Below, piece after piece: positions 44,456 to 54,966 of a stretch of 64,000 nt of DNA (position 1 is the first letter of the stretch; every line of letters starts with the position of its first letter). The notes beneath the pieces were generated by a model that saw only the letters and a program-made list of their open reading frames with translations, was not told where the DNA came from and searched no databases. This DNA is from Bacillota bacterium (GTDB taxonomy: Bacteria; Bacillota; Sulfobacillia; Sulfobacillales; Sulfobacillaceae): the NCBI GenBank assembly GCA_026627385.1, contig JAPNUR010000002.1, positions 186,001-250,000 on the forward strand, given 5' to 3'. The position numbers were made by a program, and so were the translations under genes.

Positions 44456-47215
44456 TTACGATAAAACCATGGCGGTGAGCGCTTCTACGGCATCGACCGC
44501 CCGTTCCGGCACCAACAAGCGAAGGACGGGCCGACCGTGCCCGTTGAGCGACTGAAAATCGCCGAGCGCTTGAGCCGACATAAGGGTCATAAAATCATAA
44601 CCATCGCCGGGTACGGGTAGGTCCGGGCCGCTATTGGCCACGAGTTGAATGAAAAGTCCCGTCGCGGGGCCCCCTTTGTGGAGTTGCCCGGTGCTGTGCA
44701 AAAATCGGGGCCCGTATCCCAGAGTGGTAGGACAGCCAGTGCGCTCCGTGAGGGCTTTTCGTAAACGCTGCAGCGCGCCGTCCAACGCCGGATCTTGGGC
44801 CATGTAGCACATTAGGGCGATGTAACTCTGCGCCGTACGTTGCTGCAATAGCCGAGCGAGTGCTTCCTCAACGACATGCGCGTCCGTAAGAATTGAGGGA
44901 GACGCGGTCCAGGCACCATGACTCCAAGTTTTGAGCGACTCGGGCGGCAGCTGACCATCGACGAGGTGATCCAATAAAGCCTTGGTGTTGTCTTTGCTTT
45001 CCTGTACGTTGGGCTGGTCAAAGGCGTCAATTTCTAACAGGACACCTGCAATGGCTGTGGCGATTTCCCATCGATAAAATTCTTGACTCAGCTGATATGG
45101 TGACGCGATCTGGTAGCGAATGACGGGATGGGACGCAGCCAGCACCGTAGCTAAGGGATTTTTGCGCTCAGGTGTTTCGTACACGATAAACACACGGTCG
45201 TGACTGTACTGGCCTATCCCAAGCGGGGGCTCGTGCGCCACCGGGATTAACCCAGTTCCGAGTTTACCGGTGGATTCGGCTAACAGTTGCTCGAGCCAAT
45301 CCCCAAGATGACTTACAGATTCGTCCATGAGAAAAGTCACTTTGTCTCTTCCATGGCGAGCTAAAGCGCCGAGAACGGCACCCAGGTATGCTCCGGGATT
45401 GTCCTCAATCTCTGTGGTTGTGCACTGCGTTTGCATGGCCCGCGCGTTGGTGAGGAAGCGTTGGATGTCAATGCCGCGCAAAATCGCCGGCACCATGCCA
45501 AACCACGAGAGAGCCGAGTAGCGGCCGCCAATGTCCTGGGGATTTAAAAAGATCGCACGAAAGTGATGCGCCTCCGCCTCACGTGCCATGAGCGTGCCCG
45601 GATCGGTGATGGCTACGAATTGGGGACCAGGATCCCGACCCAGGCGTTCGACCTCATGCCAAAAGTAATGGTAAAAGGCGTTGGGCTCAGTGGTGGTTCC
45701 CGACTTCGAGGCCACGATGAATAAGGTCTCCGCCATGGGTAACGCGGCTCTCAGTTCGTTGATAGCGGTGGGGTTGGTGGTATCTAAAACGTGCAAAGTG
45801 AGACCCTCCGCATCACCAAAACTATGGAGCAAAACGTCCGAGACTAAACTGCTACCACCCATGCCTAAGACGACGGCGTGGGTAAAGCCCGCTTGCTTCA
45901 CATCGCGGACAAATTCTTGGAGTCGCGGTAGGTCATCCAACACGCGATGAGCTACGTCCAACCAACCCAAGGCGTTGCGAATAATTTGCTGATGTTGAGG
46001 ATCTTGAGACCACAATGAGGGATCACGTGCCCAAAGCCGCTGTACCGCATTTAATGTGCGGAGATGTTCGACGGCCTGTTCGACAACTGAGACGTGGGAG
46101 GTGATCAGAAAGTCCCCTGCCGCAACGCGAAATGCCTGGCTTTTGCGTTCTAAACTTTCCTTGAGGGTGACAAAAGAATGATAAAAACTGTCGACCCCCT
46201 CTTTGAGCAAGTCGCGCGTTACGGTTTCCATAGAGATGCCTAACGCTTCTAACTGCTGCAAGTGAGCTTTGGCCTCATCAACCCCTTGGTCTACGGTTCT
46301 CGCGGCCTTGCCGTGGTCTAAGATGGCCTGCACTGTGGCTGGCGGCAGGGTATCCACGGTATCAGGTCCAATAAGCGCTTCAACGTACAGCAAATCGGGG
46401 TAGGCCGGGTTCTTGGTGCTCGTGGATGCCCATAGTGGCCGCTGCACCCGTGCCCCTTTCTCCTTTAGGCGTAAGAACCGGGGTGTGCCGAATTGTTCGA
46501 CAAAGAGTTGGTAGGCTAGTTTGGCATTGGCAATCGCCGCTTTCCCCTTGAGTTCGGGGTTCAGTCCTCGTTCCTCAATAATCCGGTCCACCATGGTGTC
46601 CACGCGGCTGACAAAAAAGCTGGCCACCGATGCCACCGTGTTCAGTGATTCACCACGTTCACTCCGGTTTTCTAATCCGGACAGGTAGGCATCAATGACT
46701 TGCCGGTAGACCTCGAGGCTAAAGATTAAGGTGACGTTGACATTAATGCCGTCACTAATCAATTGGCGGATAGCGGGAATGCCTGCGGGCGTGGCGGGGA
46801 CCTTGATCATGACGTTCGGGCGGGATAGTGCATGGAAAAGGCGGTGAGCCTCGCGAACGGTGGACTCCGTGTCGTCCGCGAGCGTCGGAGGAACCTCGAT
46901 GCTAATATACCCGTCGCGCCCATTGGTCGCTTCGTACACAGGTTTCAGTAAGTCGGCCCCGCGGCCAATATCCTCCAATACCAAGGCGTCATATAATGCC
47001 TCAACATCATCGAGTGTGGGCGCCAGTTGGCGGATGGCCTGGTCGTAATCATTGGAACCGTCAATGGCTCGCTCAAAGATGGTGGGATTAGAGGTAACAC
47101 CGGTGATCCCTTGATTGATCAATTCCGCCAGTTCCCCAGAGTTAATAATACCGCGTCGGATATTGTCGTACCAAAGACTTTGACCGAGCTCGCGAATAGC
47201 CTGAAGTCGATTCAT
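44456..47215 (-). CDS. tal-pgi: Bifunctional transaldolase / glucose-6-phosphate isomerase
   Basis: Residues 1-370 are a transaldolase: GVTSNPTIFE, the Schiff-base lysine in NVMIKVPAT, and LIFSLEVYRQV. Residues 390-919 are a phosphoglucose isomerase: GMGGSSLVSDVLLHSFG, ASKSGTTTEPNAFYHYF, and GGRYSALSWFGMVPA. The two are joined in one frame without a stop, a fusion known in some actinobacteria, cyanobacteria and Firmicutes. ATG 47215 follows GGGGGGAG; the frame is open to 47344 inside tkt, but that part is unrelated. It links the non-oxidative branch back to the oxidative one by recycling fructose-6-phosphate. Confidence 0.95.
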   Translation of the reverse strand: MNRLQAIRELGQSLWYDNIRRGIINSGELAELINQGITGVTSNPTIFERAIDGSNDYDQAIRQLAPTLDDVEALYDALVLEDIGRGADLLKPVYEATNGRDGYISIEVPPTLADDTESTVREAHRLFHALSRPNVMIKVPATPAGIPAIRQLISDGINVNVTLIFSLEVYRQVIDAYLSGLENRSERGESLNTVASVASFFVSRVDTMVDRIIEERGLNPELKGKAAIANAKLAYQLFVEQFGTPRFLRLKEKGARVQRPLWASTSTKNPAYPDLLYVEALIGPDTVDTLPPATVQAILDHGKAARTVDQGVDEAKAHLQQLEALGISMETVTRDLLKEGVDSFYHSFVTLKESLERKSQAFRVAAGDFLITSHVSVVEQAVEHLRTLNAVQRLWARDPSLWSQDPQHQQIIRNALGWLDVAHRVLDDLPRLQEFVRDVKQAGFTHAVVLGMGGSSLVSDVLLHSFGDAEGLTLHVLDTTNPTAINELRAALPMAETLFIVASKSGTTTEPNAFYHYFWHEVERLGRDPGPQFVAITDPGTLMAREAEAHHFRAIFLNPQDIGGRYSALSWFGMVPAILRGIDIQRFLTNARAMQTQCTTTEIEDNPGAYLGAVLGALARHGRDKVTFLMDESVSHLGDWLEQLLAESTGKLGTGLIPVAHEPPLGIGQYSHDRVFIVYETPERKNPLATVLAASHPVIRYQIASPYQLSQEFYRWEIATAIAGVLLEIDAFDQPNVQESKDNTKALLDHLVDGQLPPESLKTWSHGAWTASPSILTDAHVVEEALARLLQQRTAQSYIALMCYMAQDPALDGALQRLRKALTERTGCPTTLGYGPRFLHSTGQLHKGGPATGLFIQLVANSGPDLPVPGDGYDFMTLMSAQALGDFQSLNGHGRPVLRLLVPERAVDAVEALTAMVLS

Positions 47216-47237
47216 TTGTTCTCCCCCCGTTCGGGTA

Positions 47238-49241
47238 TTAATCATGGTCCTGTCGGCTGAGCAGCTCGCGAGCCATTTGCGTGACCCGTTCCACAGTGAA
47301 TCCAAAATGCTGAAACAGCTCTTCTGCTGGTGCCGATGCGCCAAAGTGATCTAGCCCTAAGACCGCACCCGCTTCGCCGACGTACTTTTCCCAGCCCAGT
47401 GGGGACAGCGCTTCAATGGCTAACCGACGCGTATGGGGCGGGAGCACCTGGTTTCGGTACGCCGCGTCCTGTTCGTCAAATCGCTCCCAACACGGCATGG
47501 AGACGACGCGCACAGCGATATTACTGCCGGCCAATTCTTGGGCAGCGGTCAGCGCTAATCCCACCTCAGAGCCGGACGCAATCAGAATTAACTCGGGATG
47601 TGCCTGATTTTCCCATAAAATGTAGCCCCCCCGGTGAAGGCCTTTAGCCTTTTCTGACGGGATGGCGCGGACTTTCTGGCGGGTGAGCGCCAAAGCGACG
47701 GGATGGGTCGTGGAATTTAACGCCATGACCCATGCCTCGCGGGTTTCATTGGGATCGGCGGGCCGCACGACATAAAGCCCGGGAACGGCTCTAAGGGCGA
47801 CCAATTGTTCCACCGGCTGATGGGTTGGGCCATCTTCGCCTAATCCAATCGAGTCATGGGTAAACACGTAAATCGCTGGTTGGTGCATTAAGCTGGCCAA
47901 GCGAATCGCAGGTTTCATGTAGTCGGAAAAGATAAGGAAAGTGCCACCATAAACCCGTAAACCCCCATGGAGCAACATGCCATTTAATGCGGCACCCATG
48001 GCGTGTTCACGGACACCAAAATGAAAATTCCGCCCGTGGGGATTTTCCTGCGAGAAGTCACCTCCGCCACTGATGGTCGTGTTATTGGAGGGGGCCAAAT
48101 CAGCAGAGCCTCCGATGAGAGTGGGCCACCGTGGGGCGATGTCATTCAAGATGCGTCCCGACGCGGCGCGCGTGGCTAGTGATTCCCCTTCCGCCCATTC
48201 CGTCAGGTCATCAAGGGCACCAACGGGTATCTTTCCCTCGATAGCCTGGTTTAACTCGTGAGCCAGGTCAGGGTAGGCCTCGGCATAGGACCGGTAGAGC
48301 GCTTGCCACTCATGTTCTTGTTGTTTTCCCACAGCAATTGCCTCGCGAAAGTGAGCCAGCACCTCCTCCGGCACATAAAACGTTTTGTCCGTCGGCCACC
48401 CGAGTGCTTCCTTGGTTAACTTTGCTTCTTCGGGTCCGAGCGCTTCACCATGAGCCTTCGCCGTCCCCTGACGGTGGGGGCTGCCGTAGCCAATAATGGT
48501 GCGGACGGCAATAATCGACGGACGCGGGTCCGCTTGTGCCTGGGCAATCGCTTCGCGTATGGCAGGGACATCATTGCCGTCAGGCACGCGCTGGGTATGC
48601 CATCCATAAGCCGCGAAGCGGGCGAGCACATCCTCCCGAAAAGCAATATTCGTGTCACCCTCGATGGAGATGTGGTTGTCATCGTATAGATAGATGAGTT
48701 TAGACAAGCCTAAGGTTCCGGCCAACGATGCGGCCTCGCTGCTTATCCCTTCCATAAGGTCCCCGTCGGACACAATGGCGTAAGTGTAGTGGTCGACAAT
48801 CGGAAAGTGTTCGCGATTGAAATGCGCTGCGAGCCATCGTTCAGCAATGGCCATGCCAACACCCGTGGCAAACCCTTGTCCTAAGGGACCGGTCGTGGTT
48901 TCTACGCCGGGCGTGAGGCCATATTCCGGATGGCCGGGCGTTTTGGAGCCCCATTGGCGAAAACGCATGAGTTCCTCCAACGGGAGGTCGTATCCGGTCA
49001 AATATAAGAGCGCGTACAGCAGCATCGACCCGTGACCGGCTGAGAGAATAAAGCGATCGCGATTAAACCATCGCGGGTTTTGCGGGTTATGTTTCAGAAA
49101 GAATTTCCACAAGGTGTACGCCATTGGCGCAGCGCCCAAGGGCAGACCTGGATGTCCCGATTTTGCCTGTTCAACGCCGTCGATCGCTAGGACGCGGATG
49201 GCATTCACGGCTTCGCTTGATAACGTCTTCTGATCCAACAT
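47238..49241 (-). CDS. tkt: Transketolase
   Basis: Thiamine-diphosphate enzyme of the non-oxidative pentose-phosphate and Calvin pathways. [12 protein letters not shown] near the start, the ThDP motif SDGDLMEG to [14 protein letters not shown], and [19 protein letters not shown] are all present. 667 residues. ATG 49241 follows AGGAGG. First gene of the operon tkt, tal-pgi, gnd, zwf, pgl, HAD; spacing to tal-pgi is 22 bases. Sulfobacilli are known for CO2 fixation, so it may also serve the Calvin cycle (inference). Confidence 0.96.
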   Translation of the reverse strand: MLDQKTLSSEAVNAIRVLAIDGVEQAKSGHPGLPLGAAPMAYTLWKFFLKHNPQNPRWFNRDRFILSAGHGSMLLYALLYLTGYDLPLEELMRFRQWGSKTPGHPEYGLTPGVETTTGPLGQGFATGVGMAIAERWLAAHFNREHFPIVDHYTYAIVSDGDLMEGISSEAASLAGTLGLSKLIYLYDDNHISIEGDTNIAFREDVLARFAAYGWHTQRVPDGNDVPAIREAIAQAQADPRPSIIAVRTIIGYGSPHRQGTAKAHGEALGPEEAKLTKEALGWPTDKTFYVPEEVLAHFREAIAVGKQQEHEWQALYRSYAEAYPDLAHELNQAIEGKIPVGALDDLTEWAEGESLATRAASGRILNDIAPRWPTLIGGSADLAPSNNTTISGGGDFSQENPHGRNFHFGVREHAMGAALNGMLLHGGLRVYGGTFLIFSDYMKPAIRLASLMHQPAIYVFTHDSIGLGEDGPTHQPVEQLVALRAVPGLYVVRPADPNETREAWVMALNSTTHPVALALTRQKVRAIPSEKAKGLHRGGYILWENQAHPELILIASGSEVGLALTAAQELAGSNIAVRVVSMPCWERFDEQDAAYRNQVLPPHTRRLAIEALSPLGWEKYVGEAGAVLGLDHFGASAPAEELFQHFGFTVERVTQMARELLSRQDHD

Positions 49242-49308
49242 TGCCTGGCCTCCTAGGCCGGGCCACCGATAACGCGTGTTGACCCGGGGGTTTCAATTCC
49301 TTAGGGTT

Positions 49309-49337
49309 ATTGTAGTGAAGTGGCTTCATACTGGCAA
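49309..49337 (-). promoter_or_regulatory. Sigma-A promoter of the tkt operon
   Basis: On the minus strand TTGCCA (49337-49332) and TACAAT (49314-49309) are 17 bases apart, about 70 bases before tkt. Confidence 0.7.
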
Positions 49338-49386
49338 CGCAATCCAGATTGAATTTCGGGCGAAGGCTGGTGAAAGGGGTGGAGGT

Positions 49387-50322
49387 ATGGCGTATTTTAT
49401 TGCCATTGACGTGGGCGGCACTAAGATTGCAATGGGCGTGGGTGATGAGAGGGGTTCCTTTCAAGGGGTGCGTACCCTAGCCACGGATCCCTCGTGGGCC
49501 AAGGAAGTGGCTTGCGACAATATCTACCAAGCGGCGCTGGAATTATTAAGAGATGTGGGGATAGATCTCAAGAGTTGTCAACGCGTTGGGTTGGGGACGC
49601 CGGGACCTTTAGACGGAACCCGCATGTTGGAATCGGCGAATCTCGCTGCGTGGAAAGGATTAGACTGGCGTGCCGAGTTAGAGGCGCGGTTTAACATTCC
49701 TGTAGCGGTTGCTAACGATGCCACGGCGGCGGGACTGGGTGAGTGGCAATTTGGGGCCGCCCAGGGAGCGCGCGATGCGATTTACGTGACCGTGTCAACC
49801 GGAATTGGAGCTGGCATTATTGCTGGGGGAGCGATTTATACGGGGGCCCGCGGTAATGCAGGCGAATTTGGCCACCTTGTCATGCAGCCGGAAGGACCCC
49901 TCTGCCACGCGGGCCATCGCGGGTGCCTAGAAAGTTTGGCGTCGGGTACTGCCATCCGGAGGTTTGGCCAAGAACGACAAGCACACAGTCAATACCTGAG
50001 AAATCTCCAAAACGTGGACACGAAAGATGTTTTTGACGGTTATGTGCACGGTGATGACGTGTGTATTGACATTGTTCAGGCGGCAGCCGACCGGTTGGGA
50101 TTAGGGCTCTCGTATCTCGTGAATTTGTTCAATCCCGAGAAAATTATCTTAGGTGGTGGCGTTGCCACGCACGCCCCGGACAGTTATCGGCAGCGAGTGT
50201 CGGCCGCCATGACGCGGTGGGCATTGCCGTCATTGGCATCAATTGTGACAGTCATGCCGGCAAAACTTGGGGAGGATTCCGGTTTAAAAGGCGCACTGGC
50301 GTTGGCCATCACTCAGGGGTAG
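49387..50322 (+). CDS. glk: ROK-family glucokinase
   Basis: Phosphorylates glucose with ATP. The phosphate loop IAIDVGGTKIAMGVGDE opens the protein; VANDATAAGLGEW includes the catalytic aspartate, and GNAGEFGHLVM with a histidine precedes the zinc loop. That loop reads CHAGHRGCLE where the consensus is CxCGxxGCxE: the second cysteine is alanine, so zinc binding may be altered. 311 residues from ATG 49387 with GGGGTGGAGG upstream. Divergent from the tkt operon, supplying its glucose-6-phosphate. Confidence 0.9.
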   Translation: MAYFIAIDVGGTKIAMGVGDERGSFQGVRTLATDPSWAKEVACDNIYQAALELLRDVGIDLKSCQRVGLGTPGPLDGTRMLESANLAAWKGLDWRAELEARFNIPVAVANDATAAGLGEWQFGAAQGARDAIYVTVSTGIGAGIIAGGAIYTGARGNAGEFGHLVMQPEGPLCHAGHRGCLESLASGTAIRRFGQERQAHSQYLRNLQNVDTKDVFDGYVHGDDVCIDIVQAAADRLGLGLSYLVNLFNPEKIILGGGVATHAPDSYRQRVSAAMTRWALPSLASIVTVMPAKLGEDSGLKGALALAITQG

Positions 50323-50377
50323 TGAACCTAATGCTGTCGGTCGATGTCACCCTTATTCGGGAATCTTACATTGAACA

Positions 50378-50407
50378 TTGACAAACAGCAGTGGTGGTAC
50401 ATATAAT
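50378..50407 (+). promoter_or_regulatory. Sigma-A promoter of glnA
   Basis: TTGACA (50378-50383), 18-base spacer, TATAAT (50402-50407). Both boxes are consensus. No clear GlnR or TnrA box (TGTNAN7TNACA) was found. Confidence 0.8.
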
Positions 50408-50474
50408 TTCGTTGTATTTGTAAGCTATGACCGCTAATTCTAACATGGCACGGAAAAAACGGAGGGACATACCT

Positions 50475-51890
50475 GTGACGATTGACGACGTCTTGCGCCT
50501 CATAAAAGAAAAGGACATCGAGATGGTGGATTTCCACCTCATCGATTTGCCGGGGACATGGCAACACGTGACCGTCCCCGTGTCAGAAATTGACCAAGAA
50601 AGTTTGTCTCATGGGATTCCGTTTGACGGATCGAGCTTACGGGGATTCCGGGGTATTGAAGAGAGCGATATGCTCATGGTGCCCGATCCGGATACCGCCG
50701 TCATCGATCCGTTTCATAATGTACCCACGCTGAGCATCATTTGTGACGTCTTCGATCCAGATCGGGTGCCCTACCAACGCGATCCGCGCCGCGTTGCTCG
50801 AAATGCGGAAGAATATTTGAAGGCGACGGGATTGGCTGACACGTCATATTGGGGTCCGGAGCTGGAGTTCTTTATTTTTGATTCGGCGCGCTTCCTAAAC
50901 CAGACTCACCAGTCTTACTACTTCCTGGATTCCGTGGAAGGATACTGGAATTCTGGGCGCGAGGGTGGTTTGGGTCTCTCCATTCGACCGAAAGAAGGGT
51001 ATTTTCCAGCGCCGCCTGTGGATCAAAGTCATCATCTGCGCACGGCTATGGTGAAAGCTCTGCAAAGCATGGGGATTCGCGTCGAAATGCATCACCATGA
51101 GGTGGCCACTGGGGGTCAATCGGAGATTGACTTGCGCTTTCAAACATTGACCAAGCAAGCGGACACGGTGATGATGTATAAATATGTTTTGCGCAATGTG
51201 GCGTTCCAGCACGGCAAGACGGTGACTTTTATGCCCAAACCGTTGTTTGGCGATAACGGCAACGGGATGCATGTGCACCAGTCGCTCTGGAAAGATGGCA
51301 CCCCCTTATTTTACGATGAAAAAGGGTATGCGCATCTCTCGCAACTAGCGATGTATTATATCGGCGGGGTGTTGTATCACGCACCGGCATTGTTGGCGTT
51401 TACCAATCCTTCAACGAATTCATATCGCCGTCTCGTGCCGGGTTATGAAGCTCCTGTAAACATTGTGTTTTCCCATGGCAATCGGTCTGCAGCCATTCGT
51501 ATTCCAAAGACTCAGAGCCCGAAGGCGAGTCGCATCGAATTTCGGACTCCTGATGCCACGTCTAACCCTTATCTGGCGTTTGCAGCGATTTTAATGGCGG
51601 GGCTTGACGGCATTAAGAATCAGCGCGATCCGATCAAGCTAGGTTTTGGACCGCTTGATCGCAACATTTACGCGTTGAGTGCCGAGGAATTGGCAAAGGT
51701 GCAGAGTGTGCCGGGATCTCTGGAAGAAGCTTTAAACAATTTGAAGGCGGATCACGCGTGGTTGACCGAGGGTGGCGTATTTAGCGAGGATCTCATTCAG
51801 ACATGGATTGATTTCAAACAGAAGAATGAGGTTGATGCGGTGAAGTTGCGTCCCCATCCGATGGAATTCGAATTATATTTCAATAGCTAG
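50475..51890 (+). CDS. glnA: Glutamine synthetase, type I
   Basis: ATP-dependent amidation of glutamate. GELEFF-type metal motif appears as WGPELEFFIFD; the substrate loop is FGDNGNGMHVHQSLW; the ATP motif is KTQSPKASRIEFRTPDATSNPYLAF. At 471 residues with an NIYAL segment near the adenylylation tyrosine position (E. coli NLYDL) it looks like the GSI-beta subtype, though without a GlnE in view adenylylation is unproven. GTG 50475 has GGAGGG 8 bases upstream; an earlier in-frame ATG at 50427 lacks one. Confidence 0.94.
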   Translation: MTIDDVLRLIKEKDIEMVDFHLIDLPGTWQHVTVPVSEIDQESLSHGIPFDGSSLRGFRGIEESDMLMVPDPDTAVIDPFHNVPTLSIICDVFDPDRVPYQRDPRRVARNAEEYLKATGLADTSYWGPELEFFIFDSARFLNQTHQSYYFLDSVEGYWNSGREGGLGLSIRPKEGYFPAPPVDQSHHLRTAMVKALQSMGIRVEMHHHEVATGGQSEIDLRFQTLTKQADTVMMYKYVLRNVAFQHGKTVTFMPKPLFGDNGNGMHVHQSLWKDGTPLFYDEKGYAHLSQLAMYYIGGVLYHAPALLAFTNPSTNSYRRLVPGYEAPVNIVFSHGNRSAAIRIPKTQSPKASRIEFRTPDATSNPYLAFAAILMAGLDGIKNQRDPIKLGFGPLDRNIYALSAEELAKVQSVPGSLEEALNNLKADHAWLTEGGVFSEDLIQTWIDFKQKNEVDAVKLRPHPMEFELYFNS

Positions 51891-52449
51891 TCTCGGTTAG
51901 ACAGTACAGGAGATCATGTCGCCGAAAGATGACATGGCGGCGGCGAGTGCAACCAACAAAAGACACTCCGGGCGCGTTGGTCGCGGCGGAGGTGTCTTTT
52001 GTGTTTCTCGAAATCACGAGTGTTGTTGGGTGCCTAATGGGATAAAACAATTCTCAATGGCTTGGGTCCCGTACGGTTAGGAAAGCTCGTAAGTGTCGCC
52101 AAGGGTCGCTCAGTGGTGGATCGATGATAAAACCTGTGGAGTCCCTGACAAAGGTGGCGTCCAGTGAGCCAGGGGCTTCTGCTGCGTGTTACCGCGTGTA
52201 AGAAGTTGACGGTAGCGGATGCTCGGCGCGCCAGGGGCCGCTGGTGTGACAATGCCGACGATGGCGATCACGTCGAAAACGCGGTCAGGGGGCGCACCTT
52301 ACGGCGCTGATGACCATACCAAAGGCTGTCATACCAAGGTTAAACAGCGTAATCGGTTCAGTTATGGGTTCGGCCACCGGCGAAGATATTCTTGAGCGTC
52401 CGGCTGCCGACTGCCATCCCCCAGTGATTGTCATAGAGCCGGGCGGCGC
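51891..52449. other. Gap between glnA and the tRNA, mostly without genes
   Basis: About 560 bases. The glnA terminator lies at its start. On the minus strand near 52270-52440 the pieces LYDNHWGMAVGSRTLKNI and LFNLGMTAFGMVIS look protein-like but are in different frames with stops, suggesting a worn membrane-protein gene. No intact gene. Confidence 0.4.
51958..52003 (+). terminator. Terminator after glnA
   Basis: AAAAGACAC and GTGTCTTTT form the base of a stem that continues as TCCG/CGGA around a small bulge; TTTT and TTT follow. The A-rich 5' arm makes it partly bidirectional. Confidence 0.8.
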
Positions 52450-52478
52450 TTGATTACCTGCAGGTTATCGGGTATAAT
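52450..52478 (+). promoter_or_regulatory. Promoter of tRNA-Leu
   Basis: TTGATT (52450-52455), 17-base spacer, TATAAT (52473-52478), 12 bases before the tRNA. Confidence 0.85.
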
Positions 52479-52490
52479 GGGCCCGTCGGC

Positions 52491-52578
52491 GCCGAAGTGG
52501 CGGAATAGGCAGACGCGCGCGACTCAAAATCGCGTGAGGTGACCCCTCGTGCCGGTTCAAGTCCGGCCTTCGGCACCA
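52491..52578 (+). tRNA. tRNA-Leu (CAA anticodon)
   Basis: Acceptor GCCGAAG pairs with CTTCGGC, followed by discriminator A and an encoded CCA (52576-52578). The anticodon stem CGCGA/TCGCG holds the loop CTCAAAA, so the anticodon is CAA, reading UUG. The long variable arm (GAGGTGACCCCTC) and the T-arm GTTCAAGTC are as in class II tRNAs. Confidence 0.97.
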
Positions 52579-52585
52579 AATATTG

Positions 52586-52612
52586 ATGGCTCTTGCGAGC
52601 CATTTTTATTTT
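52586..52612 (+). terminator. Terminator after tRNA-Leu
   Basis: ATGGCTC and GAGCCAT around TTGC, then TTTTATTTT. It also borders the convergent hydrolase gene. Confidence 0.9.
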
Positions 52613-53291
52613 ACCAATTAAAACGTTCGACCAGCTCGCCTAAGATTTGGTTGAAAGCCTCCGGCTGTTCAAGCATCATCATGTGCCCCGCATTAGGTAT
52701 TGTGTAGAGAGGGACATCTGGCCAGGCTTCGCGAAACTCACTCACTAGGGTTAGTGGGGTCATCCGGTCGCGTTCACCAGCGATCACGGCCCGGTGACAT
52801 GTAATCTGGTGAAGTTTGTCGCGGACGTCAAAATAGGTGCATGCTAAGAATTCCCGCAACGCGCGGTGGGTGTCGACGGACGCGACTTGGTGAAGGCTGC
52901 GTTGGAGGAGTTCGGATGGTGCATCAGGGGCTAGCGACCAACGCGCGATGTTTTGTAAGGCCGTGTCTGGATGCTTACGAAGAGCCTCGATAAGGTCGGG
53001 GTTTACTGGCAATCGGGGAGCGGTTCCCACGAGTACCAGCCCCAGCACCATGGTAGGATCCTTGAGCGCCATTATCTGAGCAATGGCGCCTCCTAAAGAA
53101 TGTCCCATGATGACAGAAGGCTGTGTAAGCTGGGACAGACAATAGTCGGCCCAGGCATCAATGAGAAATGGAGGTTCGACCGCATCGAGCGGGGGCAGCG
53201 ACGCACGCTCTACCAAGGGCAACACCTGAAGTTGCCTGGTCCAAGTGAGGCGAGTTGACGCGGCGCCGTGTATCAGGTACCAATAGGCCAT
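52611..53291 (-). CDS. Alpha/beta hydrolase
   Basis: 226 residues with the nucleophile elbow GHSLGGA, the acid in GERDRMTPL and the histidine in NAGHMMML, so the catalytic triad is complete. The opening YWYLIHGAASTRLTW holds the HG oxyanion motif. ATG 53291 with AAAGGCGG upstream is preferred over an earlier ATG at 53342. Such enzymes include esterases and MenH-like lyases; the substrate is unknown. Next to the tRNA terminator. Confidence 0.88.
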   Translation of the reverse strand: MAYWYLIHGAASTRLTWTRQLQVLPLVERASLPPLDAVEPPFLIDAWADYCLSQLTQPSVIMGHSLGGAIAQIMALKDPTMVLGLVLVGTAPRLPVNPDLIEALRKHPDTALQNIARWSLAPDAPSELLQRSLHQVASVDTHRALREFLACTYFDVRDKLHQITCHRAVIAGERDRMTPLTLVSEFREAWPDVPLYTIPNAGHMMMLEQPEAFNQILGELVERFNW

Positions 53292-53342
53292 TACGATCCG
53301 CCTTTCATCAAACCGGTTCACGAGGTGAGACGTTATCATCAT

Positions 53343-53936
53343 AACCCAACGATGCGGTCTTACGCGTGGGCCGGGATGATGAATGGTGTAAAGCGCAAGC
53401 CATGGGGTCCTTCATCATGTTTCCTGATAGGGCCGCGGTTCCCACTCATTTTCTTTGGCGATGTTGGAAAAGCCGGTGTACGGTGCTCGATGCTGTGCCG
53501 GTGATTGAGATTAGCGCACACAAGGGAGATCCGGGCGGAATGAATCGGTCATCGTGCCGCTACGACGCGAAGTTATTTTCCGTCTCCACGATTCAACGGA
53601 CTCCTGTCGGGCCCATTGTGTCCGGCCCCGTCGGATATTCCCCAGATCAACCCGCGCCGTTATTTGGTCACCCTCCGAACCGTGGAAAGGGAGTGGGTGA
53701 ATTCGCGATCGAAGACGAATACCAGAATGCCACACGAGGTATGGGCCTCTAGCTGGACGTCACGGATGGTGGCACATGATCTTAACGGTTTCAATGCCGC
53801 TACTCACTCTTGAACATAAAGCCCATGCATTCCCCTTCCTCTGCCGCCGGCCAGGAGGGGGTCAAGCGGGTGCGCCCGATCAGGCGCCAAAGGGGCGCGG
53901 TCGATGGCGGCCTTCCCTCCTCTCAAAAGACGGGGA
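53343..53936. other. Gap without a supported gene
   Basis: About 590 bases upstream of the TnpB element. A frame near 53616-53813 (PRRYLVTLRTVEREWVNSRSKT) has no ribosome site or recognised family. It may contain worn sequence from earlier insertions. Confidence 0.4.
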
Positions 53937-53983
53937 GTATAGTATACTATCCAGAAAACATCTGTTCGTAGGAGAACGGGGTC

Positions 53984-54966
53984 ATGCGCAACGGCTATCG
54001 ATTGCGTCTGTACCCGAATCCCGAACAAGAGCAGATCTTGCTCCAATGGATCGGGTGTCAACGGCTCATTTACAATGCCAAAGTCCAAGAAGTTCGGTAT
54101 TTTCGCCGCTTTCAGCGCCGGATGGTGGGTCTGGCCGGAGCGCAGACGCCGGTCGATCAGCGGTATCGTCAATTCATCACCGACCGCACGGCGTTCCTGC
54201 GCGCGGTGCCGTCGCAGGTTTTGCGCAACGGGGCGGGCGCCTCAAACTCAAGACGAAAGCGGGCCGTCAAAGTGTTTGGCTGACAGCGGAATTGTTTCGC
54301 TTCGTTCCCCGGATTCCAGAGGCCACCGGAGCGGTCACCGGTTACCACTTATGGGTCGGGACGGACAAATGTCCGGTGGGGATCATTCCGTATGTGGCTC
54401 ATCGCCGGGCGTCTCGCCGGAAAAACGGATCGAAGAATCAGAAGAAAGTCTACCAGAAAGCCGCCCGGTCTCAGCGGTACGAAAAGCACGTTCGACACGA
54501 GTATGCGCACCAGACCAGTCATGCGCTCGTGGTCAACGCGGCCTATGACCTGTACGTGTTTGAGGATCTGCCCATTCAGCAGATGACCAAACGGCCCAAA
54601 GCCAAACAAGACCCGCAAGGCCACTTCTTGCCCAACGGGCGCGCCGCGAAGGCCGGGCTGAACCGAGCTATTCTCGCTTCAGCCTGGGGACAGTTGGTCA
54701 CGTTCACCCGCTATAAAGCGCTGTGGCGCGGCAAATGGGTCATCACGGTCCCGCCCGCGCAGAGTTCGCAGGAATGTGCGGAATTGCACGTTCACCTCTC
54801 CGGACAACCGGCTCCCCCAAGCCGCATTTGTCTGTCAACGCTGCGGACATACGGATCACGCGGACCACAATGCCGCGGTGGTGATCAAAAAACGCGGGAT
54901 TCAGAAATTGTTGTCCGGAGAACCGCTGACGCAGCCCCACAAACGCCTGCGGATTTTTCGCGCCCC
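53984..54966 (+). pseudogene. Frameshifted TnpB (RNA-guided nuclease family) missing RuvC-I
   Basis: ATG 53984 (AGGAGAA upstream) gives the TnpB N-terminus YRLRLYPNPEQEQILLQWIGC and LIYNA. Near 54240 the reading moves to another frame (RLKLKTKAG, LTAELFRFVPRI), and near 54765 one extra T in GAATTGC moves it again into TSPDNRLPQAAFVCQRCGHTDHADHNAAVVI, the zinc finger and RuvC-III aspartate. The RuvC-II glutamate is in LYVFEDLPI. Between CPVGIIPY and RRKNGSKNQKK the RuvC-I segment with its catalytic aspartate (GIDLG-type) is missing. So both a deletion and two frameshifts disable it. Confidence 0.85.

Noticed and set aside
52034-52252. 72-codon minus frame between glnA and tRNA-Leu
   Set aside because: No ribosome site, no family, low-complexity composition.
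53776-53983. 5' part of a long + frame before tnpB
   Set aside because: Only the later part resembles TnpB; the beginning is non-homologous upstream sequence that happens to be open.
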